From the NCBI RefSeq assembly GCF_024586455.1, contig NW_026089624.1:12801341-12865340 (forward strand): 64,000 nucleotides of DNA, read 5' to 3'. Numbering within the stretch: position 1 is the first letter of the stretch; the number at the start of each line of letters is the position of its first letter. Shown one piece after another: positions 10,782 to 22,010 of the stretch. Source of the stretch: Bactrocera neohumeralis (Eukaryota > Arthropoda > Insecta > Diptera > Tephritidae). A program made the translations under genes and the position numbers. The notes beneath the pieces were generated by a model. That model ran no database searches. It was not told the origin of the DNA and saw only the letters and a program-made list of their open reading frames with translations.

Positions 10782-11501
10782 CTAGTTCCCATTCACGGGT
10801 TGTGACTGGCTGTAACGAATCTTCTCGTATACCTTGATCTGCTCCTTCAAATCGTGTATAGTTTTCGCCTGGTATAGGTTACTTTTGTTCGACCTTGAGT
10901 CCGGTATGCCTTCGATAAAATATTCTATTAGGCTTAAGTCATCTAGCCCTATCGGTTTCCCCAACTCCATTAAAACGTATAAATATTCTCGAAGATCTTC
11001 CCCATGTCGCTTCCGACGACTACGTAAAGTACGGTGTACTTCAGTCAATGATATTGCTATACCAAATTCCTGCCGCAGCGCTAGTGCACTTCAACTGCTA
11101 ATTCCTCTTTGGCTTCTAATAAAAATCTTTGCCGCACCCTTCAACAGTTGTTTTGCGTAGATGAATTTCTGCAGCTCGTTCCAATGCACTGCTGATGCGT
11201 TTGCCTCAAAATCCTCAAGCCATGGTTCGAAACTTGGAAGACCTGTTCCTTTAAACGAAGTCATTGAGTCCTCAACATCTCGGAGAGTAAAGTTGTGGTA
11301 TTCGACTCTAACCTCACGCACACTTCGTTGGCTTGCTACCTCTTCCACATCAGTTTCGGAACCGTCACTCACAGTCAGGCCGAAATGCTCCATTAGTCTG
11401 TCTTGTAGTGTCGCTTTCCGCCCAATAGTCGATAGCCTTAAGTCGCCTAACCTTTCCTTCAGACCGTCAACAGTCAGCTCAAAAATGTCTTTCCTGTTCA
11501 T
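10782..11501 (-). pseudogene. gag with N-terminal SAP-like segment
   Basis: The ATG at 11501 opens a frame with LTVDGLKERLGDLRLST followed by GRKATLQDRL, which has the helix-turn-helix spacing of a SAP (nucleic-acid-binding) motif at about residues 8-36. The capsid-like part follows (LPSFEPWLEDFEANA, WNELQKFIYAKQLLKGAAK). A frame change near 11090 leads to MTEVHRTLRSRRKRHGEDL and YLYVLMELGKPIG, ending near 10782. No zinc knuckle is visible. SAP-containing Gag proteins are known in some insect Ty3/gypsy groups. The stop and shift make it non-functional. Confidence 0.8.
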
Positions 11502-12025
11502 AATTTACAATGATGTACAAAAAATCGATAATATTCTAAAAATCGTAATTTCAATAATAACATTTCCGTTTAGCTTGCGTTACAATATTCGCTTTTTCTG
11601 CATTCAATTCTGATAACTTTTATATTATTCAATTCGATCACAATATCCCGTTTACAATTTCCGTGTACAATTTTAATAACTTGTTTGTTAAACGAATTTT
11701 ATTACAATATTCATTTTAATCTTTCGCATACAGTTTTTGAAGTGAAATATTTTCTATAACTCGAATTTTATTACAATATCCGCATTTAACTTTCTTATAT
11801 ACTTATATATCTCCCGTAAGAATTTTTAAAAACGTATTTTCATCAATAAAAGTTTGTTGCGATATTCGATAAGGTTTCACAAAAATATTCAATAACTTAT
11901 TTTACGTTATTCGAAAAATGTGCTGTTGTACATATATATCAAAAGACTTAGCTGTTTCTCCAACGAAATGTAACGCCACCTCCAACGATGAACTGTACTT
12001 TACCGTACACACTGTATATACCTGC

Positions 12026-12215
12026 TCTGCTGTTACTGATGCTGCTGCTACTGCTGATGCTGTTGCTATTACTGCTGGCGCTGTTACTGCTACCGCTGCT
12101 ACTACTACTTTTGCTGGTGCTGTTACTGCTACTGCTGCTGCTGGTGCTCTTACTGCTACTGCTGCTACTACTGCTGCTGCTGGTGCAGTTACTGCTACTG
12201 CTGCTACGTCTTCAC
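12026..12215. repeat. Imperfect trinucleotide tract (GCT/ACT/GTT)
   Basis: About 190 bases of degenerate NCT/NTT triplets in the leader between the 5' LTR and gag of the LTR retrotransposon. Forward frames give artificial poly-Ala or poly-Leu peptides that should not be taken as genes. Confidence 0.9.
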
Positions 12216-12364
12216 CGACGCTGCGCCTTGTTGCTAACGCTCCTTTCGCCAGCCAGGCTTTACCACTCGTCCGTTATGCGTCTTGGGTACCGCAATTTCG
12301 CACACCACGTACCACTTGTATGAACGCGCTTAGAATGTAAAAAAAAACTTTAAATCGCACTTTA

Positions 12365-12382
12365 ATCCCTTTTCTGACACCA
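12365..12382 (-). promoter_or_regulatory. Primer-binding site, tRNA-Leu-like
   Basis: On the minus strand, two bases after the 5' LTR, the sequence reads TGGTGTCAGAAAAGGGAT. This fits the 3' end of an insect leucine tRNA (ending TCTGACACCA) with a couple of mismatches. It would prime minus-strand DNA synthesis. Confidence 0.65.
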
Positions 12383-12384
12383 CT

Positions 12385-12668
12385 TGTAGGATTGATTTAA
12401 AAATTGCCGTTTCTTTTGTATTTGAAATATTTATTTAAAATATAAATCGCGAGTTTTATTATTTTATGTAACCTTATATGTACACATGCATGAGGAGTGG
12501 TCCGTGGTTGCCGGTGGTCTTGCGTGGTCTGTCCGTTTGTCTGTCCTTAATTCGTCTTCGTACCTACTGTTTCGTTGTCATTCCAGTCCATTCGCTGCTG
12601 TCACATCTGTTCCCTACCCAGTGTTGCATTTCTATTTTAGTCTTATTGTCCGTTTACACAGTCCTACA
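12385..12668 (-). repeat. 5' LTR of the 7719-12668 retrotransposon
   Basis: 284 bp with the same ends as the left LTR (tgtaggattg, cagtcctaca). It retains the internal segment missing from the left copy. Confidence 0.9.
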
Positions 12669-12999
12669 TAAATACCGCTCTATACTGCGCTGTGAGCAGC
12701 TTTCGTTTGTTGTACCAAATTCATCAGAACTCAACGTCTTTCTACAACTCTTGCGCACCGGGATTATTAAAACATCACCTCCTCCGATCACTCAGCGGTC
12801 CGGTTTACATCCTCCCCGCTCCGTATACGTGTACTCGGATTTCAAATATTGAAACAAAAAAAATCGAGAAAAATTAAAACAAGAAAAAAAATAAATTGTG
12901 CGGTGAACAAAAACCAAAAAAAAAAATAGTGCAGTGAACCAACCAGAACAAAAAAACAATAAAGAAAAAACCAACATGTATGTATAAGTTATCACAGCT
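12669..12999. other. A-rich non-coding segment
   Basis: Contains long A-rich runs (aaacaagaaaaaaaataaat) and no supported gene. It may be leader or U3 sequence of the errantivirus-like fragment that follows. Confidence 0.4.
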
Positions 13000-14375
13000 A
13001 AATGTACAACAACAAAGTTTTCGTAGCTAGCAAAATATACTGATATTACTCAATTCAACAATATTCTGTAAATATACAATATCATTGCTCAATTTCCAAA
13101 ATTTGCAACAACAGCACATTTCGTCGGCACTAAACCAGAACGGAAGCCGCGCCGCCGCAATGTAAGCCGTTTCTCGACCAAACTGAGGTTTGCTGTTTGG
13201 CTATAATTATTGCTTACGTTAGTATATAGAAATAAGTACTAGTAAGTAAGAATTCGTACATATGTAAGTTTATAGTATATAAGAAAAATGCTGTATAAAA
13301 GAAACGTTTTTAATAAAGAAATTCGAGTTCGACTTCACCATTCAAACCAGTGTGTTGTTAATCATCCGGTGGCAACCATTAACTGGCGCCCGTGAACTTT
13401 AAAAAACTTGAAGTTGCCTACACCAAAAGTATTAAAGTGAATCTGTACGCACAAATATCATTATCCAGAAGGATAAACGACGGAATTTAATTTTTATAGA
13501 AAGTTCAGTCGAGTTTGACATAAGTCATTAAAAACATTATTTAAAACTTTGTTCGGAAATTTAATTACAAGTGTACGCGAAAACAAAAAAGCGCGTCAAG
13601 TGTCGTGACATATCTTAAGATTTGTTAAACAATAAAGCTAAGTGTTTGACAAATCAAATTAAAAATACTTATAAAGTGAGCAACTGAAACAAGAAGCCGC
13701 CAAATTAACGCCTGGAGTGACGTTATCCACCCCCCAGTAGAGGACTAACGCTTCAAACAGGACCAAGTGGACCGTCCAAAGAGAATGACAAAGTTGAAGC
13801 TGATACTCTTGTAAGTTAATAATAAGCTTACATAAAAATTATAACTACCCGATATATTAAAAATATTGCATAGCAATAAATATCGGTCAAATAAATTTTA
13901 AGTATTATAATAAGTAACCGATATATAAAAAATCGAATACAGTCGGTCAATTTAAATTTATACCCTATATATAAAAAATCTAAAAAATTGTTAATAGCAA
14001 TAAATATATATAAAGTATCATATTGTAAAAGCAATAAATAGTCGAGATTGTAAATCACAGTAATTGAGCAAATTCAAGAAGCTATTACACACCTAACAGG
14101 TGCTGTTAATGCACAAATAGAACAATCAAAAATATTGAGCAATAGGATAAATCAGTTAGAAAGTAGAATTAGTCCCCATAACGAAAGTCCTATTTCAAAT
14201 AACCATATTCACTTAACTGAGTCAGACTTAATAGAAATTAGCAGATTACCTGACAGCTTGAAGAACCCCCCAACATTCGAAGGAGATCCGATCCAATTCA
14301 TATCCTGGATCCACAACGTCGAATCTGTTTTGCAGGACTACGAAGTAGTCAGAACAGAGCCACTGTATAGAGCCA
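13000..14375 (+). mobile_element. 5' end of an errantivirus-like LTR element (LTR, leader, gag start)
   Basis: Bases before 13386 look like an LTR: a TATA box (tgtataaaag, about 13292) and a poly(A) signal (aataaag, about 13312). The LTR ends at about 13383, where tggcgcccgtgaac begins, a plausible tRNA primer-binding site. A leader follows, then a Gag frame. The left LTR boundary could not be fixed, so 13000 is approximate. The element is cut by the assembly gap at 14376, and no continuation or second LTR is found to its right. Confidence 0.7.
14084..14375 (+). pseudogene. Gag N-terminus of the errantivirus-like element (truncated by gap)
   Basis: The frame through MSNRINQLESRIS (ATG 14135) has a short coiled-coil-like start. 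It then reads LPDSLKNPPTFEGDPIQF, ISWIHNVESVLQDYEVV and TEPLYRA, a block typical of the 17.6/297/gypsy Gag family. The product would be the capsid precursor. The reading frame is open to the gap, so whether the rest exists cannot be judged. Confidence 0.7.
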
Positions 14376-14475
14376 NNNNNNNNNNNNNNNNNNNNNNNNN
14401 NNNNNNNNNNNNNNNNNNNNNNNNNNNNNNNNNNNNNNNNNNNNNNNNNNNNNNNNNNNNNNNNNNNNNNNNNNN
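14376..14475. other. Assembly gap (100 N)
   Basis: Exactly 100 N inside the Gag frame. Sequence on the right is unrelated AT-rich DNA. Confidence 0.98.
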
Positions 14476-15591
14476 TTTAACATACTTTATGCACCAATAA
14501 AAGAATTGTATTCAATAGCTTTAAATATGACCTAAATACTATTTTATTATAATGGACTATTCGATGCAATGAAAACTTTATTGCCGGTATTAGAACTAAG
14601 TGATTAGGTTTCAACAAACGGCTATACCAATTTGACACTTTCAAAAGAAAATCTTTTTGTTTTTTGCTTTTTCGATAGTTTATATATTCAAAAATATCCT
14701 GTGAAATTCGCAAGGTCGTATCTTGAATAGTTTTTGAATGGCAGCGTTCTAAACAGCGCCCGCTCAGAAGTGCAAACATATATAAGTGAAACTTTAAACG
14801 CGTTTTTCTCGAAACGACATTTTTCTAAATTGCTAATCTAATCATAACTCAACGAGAAATTGACCGATCGACTTTAAATTAAAACTGGTTATAGTTGAAT
14901 ACATTTGCTATACAATGAACTACGATCTTTTTGATTGGTTGAAAATTGTCAATTTGGCATTAAAAAGCGACAATTTTTTCGTAAAAAAACTAATTTTTTT
15001 CAAACTTACGTCATTTTCTTAATTTTTGATATTTTTCAAAGATCGTAAATCATTGTATAGAAAATATATTTAAGTTTAATAAACATTTTGAATTGTTTTG
15101 TTTCAGCTACTCATTCGATAGGAATCATGCCAGCAATTGAGGCGCTTTTTTTCGGCACTTCCGTACACAGCACATAACTCCGTTATTTTTCAATATTTTT
15201 GTAAAAAAAAATTTAAAATTTTAATATAGCTAAAGGTATACTTTATTACGTCCATAGAACGTCGAAACATTCAATGTAGTACTTTCTTTTAAAAAAAATT
15301 CACGAAAACCGCCTAATTTTTCATGCATCACACTGGCATAATCCCTTAAGATCTAAATTTAAAAATGAAAATGGTATAAAAGTCAAAATTTAAACTACAA
15401 ATTACCCTTGCTTCAACTTAAGACTTACTTGAAGACATGCTGAAAATTAATACAATGGGTAACTATAGCCTTCTGAGAAGTAACGTAATTTTTATGTAAT
15501 TGAAATACGTTGCAGCGTGATTTCCGGCAAGGACTACAGTAAGATATTCCCAATGTTCAGTTTACCGTTTTTGGTGGAATATTTTGTTTTG
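14476..15591. other. Non-coding AT-rich segment
   Basis: No protein-coding or RNA gene recognised. Strings such as ctcgaaacgacatttttcta suggest an unclassified dispersed repeat, but this was not verified. Confidence 0.4.
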
Positions 15592-17328
15592 CACGGCATT
15601 TCAAGTATCTTACGTACAGTTGCAACGCAAATCATTAGCTTTCGGAAAACGCAGAAGAATATCTGGTGCGATGAGGAGTGCCGTGTCGTAGGGGAGAGAA
15701 AGTAGACTGCCTACCACGCAACGTTACAAGACTAAAAAAAGAGAGAGGTCGAAATGGGTGAGTACGAAGAGCTTGACAAGCTGGACGACAGGGGTAATGC
15801 TCGAAAATTCTACGGAAATGAGCAGCGACTAACAGTAGGTTTCGAGACCCGAGCATACTCTTGTAGAAACCCCACAGGTGATCTGGTGACTGATACCCAG
15901 AGAATACTAAAATTATGGAGGGAACACTTCTCCATACTGCTGAATTGCAGTGAAAATGTAACACCAGGAGAAGGCGAACCCGATTCCCAAATCGATGACG
16001 ATGGATCAGACGTTCCATTGCCCGACCATGAAGAAGTTCGAATAGTAATTACTCGTCTGAAGAACAACAAAGCGGCGGATGCCGATAGATTGCCGGCCGA
16101 GCTATTCAAACACGGCGGCGAAGATAAGAAGCATGCATCAGCTTCCTTGTAAAATATGGTCGGACGAAAGCATGCCCAGCGATCGGAATTTAAGTGTGCT
16201 CTGCCCAATCCACAAAAAGGGAAACCCCGCAATCAGCGCTAACTAAAATGGGATTAGTCTCCTCATCATCGCATATAAGGTTCTATCGAGCGTATTGTGT
16301 GAAAGATTAAAGCCCACCGTCAACAAACTGATTGGACCTTATCAGTGTGGCTTCAGACCTGGAAAATCAACAACCGACCAGATATTCACCATGCGCCAAA
16401 TCTTGGAAAAGACCCGTGAAAGGAGAATCGACACACAGCACCTCTTCGTCAATTTCAAAGCTACTTTTGACAGCACGAAAAGGAGCTGTCTTTATGCCGC
16501 GATGGCGACTCTCTATCGTGCGACTTTTTCGACCTGTTGCTGGAGAAAATAATTCGGGCTGCAGAACTTAGTCGAGCAGGTACAATCTTTTATAAGAGTG
16601 TACAACCGCTGGCGTATGTCAATATCATCTATTGATATCATTGTCCGCAGCACCCGCCCCGTTAGTTCTCTTTTCTCCAAACTGGATAAGAAAACGAAGC
16701 AGATGTGTCAGGCAGTGAACGAGGGCATTACGAATTATCTCCCGTCATCAAACAGTCGTCGCACTCGCGACTAGGCTCCTACGTCACTGTACACTTCGAA
16801 GTTGTAGATAATTTCGTCTATCTTGGAACCAGCATTAACAGCAACAATAATGTCAGCCTCGAAATCCTACGCAGAATAACTGTTGCCAACAAGTGCTACT
16901 TTGAACTTAGTAGGCAATTAAGAATTAAAGTCCTCTCTCGACGGACAATAACCAAACTCTGTAAGTCACTCATTATTTCTGTTGGTTGGTGTAGCGGCAG
17001 AATTATGCCGAGTAGACAGTCCTTGGCCGGATAAAAATCCGGGTCCCTTCCGGTTACGTAGACCCGACTGCCGTGGAAACGGACTCATTATTTCCGTCTT
17101 GCTATATGGTGCAGAAACATGGACAATGGCAAGATCTGATGAGTCAGCCTTAGGAGTTTTCGAGAGAAAGGTTCTGCGAAAGATTTATGGAATTTGCGCG
17201 TTGGTCACGGCGAATATCACATTCCATGAAACGATGAGCTGTATGAGATATACGACGGCGAATCAAGAGACAGCGGTTGTGCTGGGTAGGTCATGTCGTA
17301 CATATTAACGAAAACTCTCCAGCTCCGA
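15592..17328 (+). pseudogene. RTE-clade LINE fragment (linker and reverse transcriptase)
   Basis: Similar to positions 34005-35845 of the long RTE copy. Recognisable blocks are KNNKAADADRLPAELFKHGG, LIGPYQCGFRPGKSTTDQIF, RIDTQHLFVNFKATFDSTKR, and the C-terminal VLLYGAETWTMA and VFERKVLRKIYG. A deletion removes part of the palm domain near 16505, and the active-site region is damaged (tatgtcaatatcatct where the intact copy has tatgctgatgatattgat). It carries a SINE-like insertion (16980-17082). The right end (gctccgaaagtattta) is cut by a minus-strand LINE at about 17330. Confidence 0.9.
16980..17082 (-). mobile_element. 103-bp SINE-like insertion with 12-bp target duplication
   Basis: ACTCATTATTTC occurs at 16968-16979 and again at 17083-17094, flanking 103 bases absent from other RTE copies. 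The insert includes ccttggccggataaaaatcc and gtagacccgactgccgtgg. On the minus strand it starts CCGTTTCCACGGCAGTCGGG and ends in an AAC-rich tail (ACACCAACCAACA). Related sequence forms the 5' end of the jockey/LOA-like LINE at about 52160 and 62200. It is either a SINE or a LINE copy with joined ends. Confidence 0.75.
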
Positions 17329-17334
17329 AAGTAT

Positions 17335-18690
17335 TTATTTATTTAGTTAAGTCTATTAACATTAATTCTTACAAACTAATAGAGAACTAGGATTCAAATT
17401 TTAATTCTAAAATAATTAAATTACAATTACACAAGTAGATAACTTAAACTAGAAAACAGAATTGAGGGTATTAATGAAGGATACCCTAGAGTGACAAAAA
17501 TCAAGAAGAACTCTCTCGGAAATCGAGTTAAACTCACGCATAGCACGCTTGAGAGGAACATATTCAGCAAATTTAGTCCTTTCCTTTTATAATAAAATGG
17601 GGAAATAAATCTGAGACAACGCTGAGGAGCATTGAAGTTAATTTTCCTAATAAATAGGGACAGTCAAGAACTCCATTAATTACATTGAAAACAAATGAAA
17701 GGCAGAGAACGGACCGTCGATTTTCCAGTAATTTAAGATGTAAAAGCAATAAACGAGATACATACGATGGTATTGGGTCAACAAACTTTAAGGAACGGAG
17801 AGAAAATTTAAGAAAAATCTTTTGAACTCGCTCGACCCTATTAATTGACGATATGCAATAAACAAACAAAACATGTATACAATAATTTTAACGTGTAGGG
17901 TTCGGAAAAATTGAAAGCATTTCGACGGACAAAGCCGGGCACAAAGAATGATTAAAAAGTGATATAGTTGATGTGATTACTGAAAGAAAATCTGTTGTCA
18001 AAGTTTACCCCAAGATCTTTGATTTCAGTAACGCATTTTAGGACGCAATTAGAAATATTGTAACTTGAAGGTAAAATGCTACGTCCCCTACCATAAGAGA
18101 TCTGAGAACATTTATCTAGATTCAGAAAAAGCTTCGATTTCTGGCACCAATCATAAAAGTATTGTGATATTGATACACATACATTTGCATACATCTTGCG
18201 AGTTTTTGATTATTGCGAAACTTTTAAGTCATCTGCATATAACAAAAAGCATCTTTATTACTCCGGACAAATTGACAACCATCGTCTATTGTGCAGATAT
18301 GAAAAGAGACCAGTGAAACCCGATAGAATATTGTGTGACTTTATCAAAGGCTTTAGAAATCTGTGTAGCAAATCTACCTGAAATCCAGCGGAGAAATTTG
18401 ACACAGTGGAGCACCCAAAGACAAACCCATGCTGATTGACGTTAATTATTGATTTTACTGCAAAAAATAATTTACTTTTAACAGAACACTAAAAATTTTT
18501 CGAAATAGTAGTAAGTTTAGAAATAGGCCTGTAATTGGAGACTGCATCCTTTCTACCACCTTTAAGTATAGTGCATTAGTCAATTTCCAGTCTGAAATAA
18601 AATTCCCAGAGAGACTTATTGAATGATGGGCTTTTTTATTAATTTTGATTTCTGTTTCAGTATACCACTGTTTTAGGTAAATATTAAACA
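17335..18690 (-). pseudogene. Reverse transcriptase remnant of a non-LTR retrotransposon
   Basis: On the minus strand, shifting frames give NQHGFVFGCSTVSNF (18430), SKAFDKV, LYADDLKV (active-site YADD, about 18250), KSKLFLNLDKC, VTEIKDLGVNFDNRFSFSNH (18000) and SSINRVERVQKIFLKFSLRS (17850). These are in the order of RT palm, thumb and C-terminal parts of a jockey/CR1-like LINE. The 3' end on this strand is A-rich (aactaaataaataaatac) and adjoins the RTE fragment, suggesting it inserted there. Multiple stops mean it is dead. Confidence 0.75.
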
Positions 18691-19155
18691 AAGAAAAGAC
18701 AGTAATCTCATGCTATGTTTAGAGGTGCCCCCATTGACTTGAAATTTTGAAAATTTATGCCAAATACTCATAAATTCGTAAACATTTTATAAACGTTATT
18801 TCATGTTCTAAGCGATGCTATGTCAGAGTAAGATAGAAATTAATGCTCTTAAAACATATATACCACTATCTAACCATATTATAATAACATAGCTACGTTC
18901 CGCACTTTATGCCCCTATTGCGGTTTTCAACCCGGCTTGGTCGAATTGAAGTTAAGGCAACTCAACTTCAGATCAACCAAACTCTTTTTCGGTATTGCGA
19001 ACTTCAACTAAGTTCAGTCGAAGTATGATTGGCGTTGCCAACCTTTGACAGATAGTAAACAGCTAAAATTTTATAAACGACATATTTAAACAATTGAATT
19101 CAGTTGTCGCTCGCGAAAAAGTGAATAAACATATATAATAAACAATAAATAAAAA

Positions 19156-20369
19156 ATGGATATAAGTTTTGATTTATATTACAATGACGAAAATACTGGG
19201 AACAAAATTGATGTGCTACGTATACGAAAAAGCCTTCGTGATCACTCAAATCCATTGGAGCTGATTGTTTTTCACAATTGAATTTTTTTAATAATATTTG
19301 TTGCAGATTCATAAGTTATTTTCGATTAAATAAAGAAGCATTTTGTTTTTTACTGAATGAGATGAAGGAACATTTCCACAAACGTGTGCGAGGAACGGCC
19401 ATATCTAATATATTAAAATTATGCGCAACTCTGCGTTTCCTTGCTGACGGTGGTTATCAAAAATGCAGTGGAAATGATTTTAACATTGGGTTGGCGCAAC
19501 CTACGTTATCTTTAGTAATTAAAGAGGTTCTAAATGTAATTGAACAACGTATTTGTGCCCAATGGATTAAAATTCAAATGACTGAGGAGGAGCAAAACGC
19601 TTCAAAAGTTTCATTTTATTCAAAAAGTGCTTTCCCGAGAGTAGCTGGTTGCATCGACGGGACTCATGTTCGCATAATTTCACCAAGAAAAGAAGTGCAA
19701 CATCTTTATCATAACAGAAAGGGCTACTGCAGTTTAAACGTGATGATTGTATGTATAAAATCTGAATTACATTAGAAACAAAATGGTATAATTTCTTAAA
19801 ATTTTTAGCTTTGTGATTATAAAATGTCTATTCGGTATGGATGCTAAGCATGCAGGCGCAAATCATGACTCTTTTGTTTTCAATGTTAGCGATTTGAAAG
19901 TGCATTTACAGAACAACATACAGAATAACACTAGGATCTTGGGTAAGACTTTATCGTATTTATTGCTAAATAATTAGAGTAATGTAATTTCTTAGGCAAC
20001 GCTGGCTATTCTCTGCACAAATTTTTAATAACGCCTAATCGCTTGGCGGAAGCTTCTTTACCCCAAGCACGCTACAATACAGTACACTCAAAGGCCCGGA
20101 ATATTGTAGAGCGGACAATTGGTGTACTCAAGAGTAGATTTCGATGTCTTTTATCTGTACGAGGTTTACATTACACTCCCGAAAAGGCTACGCAAATTGT
20201 GAATGCTTGTTGCGCATTGCACAATATTTGCCAACACTTTCAAGTGGAATCTCCGGAAGAAATACCATCTACTTCACATACTACAATGACCAATGATATT
20301 TTGGACATAGAAAGAGAAGAAGAGGATACGGCTCGAATAATTCGCAATAATATTATTACTTCCCTCTAA
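19156..20369 (+). pseudogene. Harbinger transposase, frameshifted and with an active-site change
   Basis: Apparent exons: 19156-about 19260 (MDISFDLYYND to DHSNPLEL), 19309-19748, about 19809-19942 and 19996-20369. Catalytic DDE regions: the first Asp is present (GCIDGTH, about 19655); the second reads GNAGYS at about 19997 where the sibling element has GDSGY, so Asp is replaced by Asn; the third is present (NIVERTIGVLK, about 20100). A two-base deletion near 19838 shifts the frame before the block HAGANHDSFVF. Splice sites fit introns at 19749 and 19943, but the first donor is poor. The product would cut and paste the element; this copy cannot. Confidence 0.9.
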
Positions 20370-20558
20370 ATAATTAAAATATTAAATTTTATTTAAATGA
20401 ATTCATTAAATAACAATATCACTATATTTAATGTAAACTTAAACTATGGTACAAAAATATAAAATATCACTTCATTCCAGAATAATTAAAAATAAAATAA
20501 AAAAAATATTACTTTGTGTCTGGAATAACCAAAAAAAATTAAAATCTTTGCGAAGATT

Positions 20559-20774
20559 TTAATTTAGCAATTTTGAGGCGCTGCATCTCAATTTGAATTT
20601 ATTGTTTCCAAATTGTGGCTTTCCTCTTCCTACTTCTGGAAACTTCTCCATCAACTCCACCAATTTTTCGAATTGCTTTTTTGTTGCAACTTTATTTTTT
20701 CTAAAAATTTATAAAAAATATTAATTAAAATTAATTTAATATTAATTAAAATAGTTATTTTACCCGTCCTCCAT
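20559..20774 (-). CDS. Short SANT/Myb-like (Zeste-type) protein of Harbinger 1
   Basis: Two exons on the minus strand: 20774-20764 (ATGGAGGACGG, donor GTAAAA) and 20700-20559, with a 63-bp intron. The protein reads MEDGKNKVATKKQFEKLVEL then MEKFPEVGRGK, matching the start of the Myb/SANT-like DNA-binding protein encoded by PIF/Harbinger elements. It then departs and ends after about 50 residues, so most of the domain is deleted. The exon 1 length (11 nt) and phase equal those of the longer homologue in Harbinger 2, which supports the model. It would normally help bring transposase to the DNA ends; this version is probably non-functional. Confidence 0.65.
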
Positions 20775-21026
20775 TTTTCTTTAATATTTTTTTGTATTTC
20801 ACTGCACGAATGTTGAACTTCAATTGCTATTAAGCAGTTGAAGTTTATTTATATTCTAGTCAACCCCACTTGTACAGAATTCAAAACCGCAATACCAAAA
20901 AAAGTTGAAGTTCGATCATACTTCAACCGCAATTTTTTTTTGACGGATTGAGTTGAAGTTGGCAATACCGAATTTATAAACTTCGACTGAAATTCAGTTG
21001 GGTTGAAAACCGCAATAGGGGCATTA

Positions 21027-21429
21027 ATTTCACATTCCTAATTTCACACTCCAAAACTTCCCCCATTCTATATGTTATGCTAATTTTCCCAGGCACTCAC
21101 TTTCCACAATACCAGGCCGACAATATCCAAATAACGGTAGATTTAAGTAAGCAACTGACAGCGATCTGTCAATTCTGTACAGTCTTAAGTTTGAAGTTGA
21201 ATAAAGTGGTTTGATTTAAAAAAAGTAAAAAAACTTAAGTTGACACCTATACTTTTTAGTCGCGCGCTTACAGCAACTCAATTGTTCGACTTTCATTTAT
21301 TTGTTACATCAAATTTTACAGCTGGAATCGGAATATTTACTATAAATCGTATTTTTCACGTATATTTGATGCTTGTAGCTTAGCTTATAACTGTAATTAG
21401 TACTTATTACTTGCCTTGATTGTAGAAAT
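21027..21429. other. Non-coding segment between Harbinger 1 and a broken ORF
   Basis: No gene, RNA or clear repeat boundary recognised. It may include the 5' flank of the unclassified reading frame that follows. Confidence 0.4.
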
Positions 21430-21802
21430 ATGTCTCAAGTTAAAGCACGATAAACGACGAGATGTCCTGTCTCTGGTATGCCGGAGAAGTTATATGTTTC
21501 TCACTTACCTACGCATAATGATCTGATGAAATGTTATCTGTTCATAAAACATGAATTGAAGCCCGATAAAACAACAATGGAGCCAACAATTCTTAAAATA
21601 TCTGAAAGATCAGGGGGTGAAGTTCTAAAAATATGGCGAAAATCTTCACTGCCAACTGTTAGTGTAAAAAGAATTTTACAATTGATTCGTTCCTACCACG
21701 ACATATACAGGAGCTTAATGAAACCATATCAAGGCCATCAAACCAACATTAAATACCAAGAAAATATTAGAACATTTATAACAGAGTCCCATAGATTATT
21801 TA
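21430..21802 (+). pseudogene. Unclassified arthropod repeat-family protein, 5' part
   Basis: The frame from ATG 21478 reads MPEKLYVSHLPTHNDL then LKISERSGGEVLKIWRKSSL, PTVSVKRILQLIRSYHDIY and TESHRLF. At this point a Harbinger transposon (21803-24701) has inserted after the TTA at 21800-21802. The frame continues, in phase, to the right of the transposon. The family recurs as uncharacterised proteins in many arthropod genomes in my memory, so it may belong to an unrecognised mobile element. I cannot name its function. Confidence 0.6.
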
Positions 21803-22010
21803 GGCGGGTATTGTCACTTGCGAAGCGAATGAAAATTTTGGCGAGTTTCGCCGTGGCGAATTGTAAGTTACGAATCTGTAACGAATTCGCCAGAAAATGG
21901 CGAACGAGTGGCGAAAATAAATTTCTGGTATTGCCGCTGGCGAAAAAACGGCATTCGCTTCGACATTACTGTCAAAATTTAACGAATGCATTTTTTATTC
22001 GCTATTTGAA

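Larger units (their letters stand above)
7719..12668 (-). mobile_element. Decayed Ty3/gypsy LTR retrotransposon, minus strand
   Basis: Two similar terminal repeats (7719-7963 and 12385-12668) both start tgtaggattgattt and end cagtcctaca. Between them on the minus strand lie gag, protease, reverse transcriptase, RNase H and integrase remnants in Ty3/gypsy order, and a primer-binding site next to the 5' LTR. No envelope gene is present. The left LTR is about 39 bp shorter because it lacks the segment gaggagtggtccgtggttgc and neighbours. No target duplication is evident (tataca on the left versus taaata on the right). Frameshifts, stops and a deletion in integrase show it is dead. Confidence 0.9.
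18910..21023 (+). mobile_element. PIF/Harbinger DNA transposon 1
   Basis: The 24-bp terminal inverted repeats begin TGCCCCTATTGCGGTTTTCA at 18910 and are mirrored at 21000-21023. The TTA target duplication (18907-18909, 21024-21026) is typical of PIF/Harbinger. The element is 2,114 bp and carries a damaged transposase (plus) and a small SANT-like protein (minus). Subterminal sequence also has inverted similarity (gaagttaaggcaactcaactt versus agttgaagttggcaat). Confidence 0.95.

Noticed and set aside
11918..12340. Forward Ala/Thr-rich and Leu-rich reading frames
   Set aside because: They arise from the NCT triplet tract in the leader of a minus-strand retrotransposon and carry no other signal.
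7719..12668. Target-site duplication for the minus-strand LTR element
   Set aside because: Flanks ataca and taaat do not match, so no duplication is claimed.
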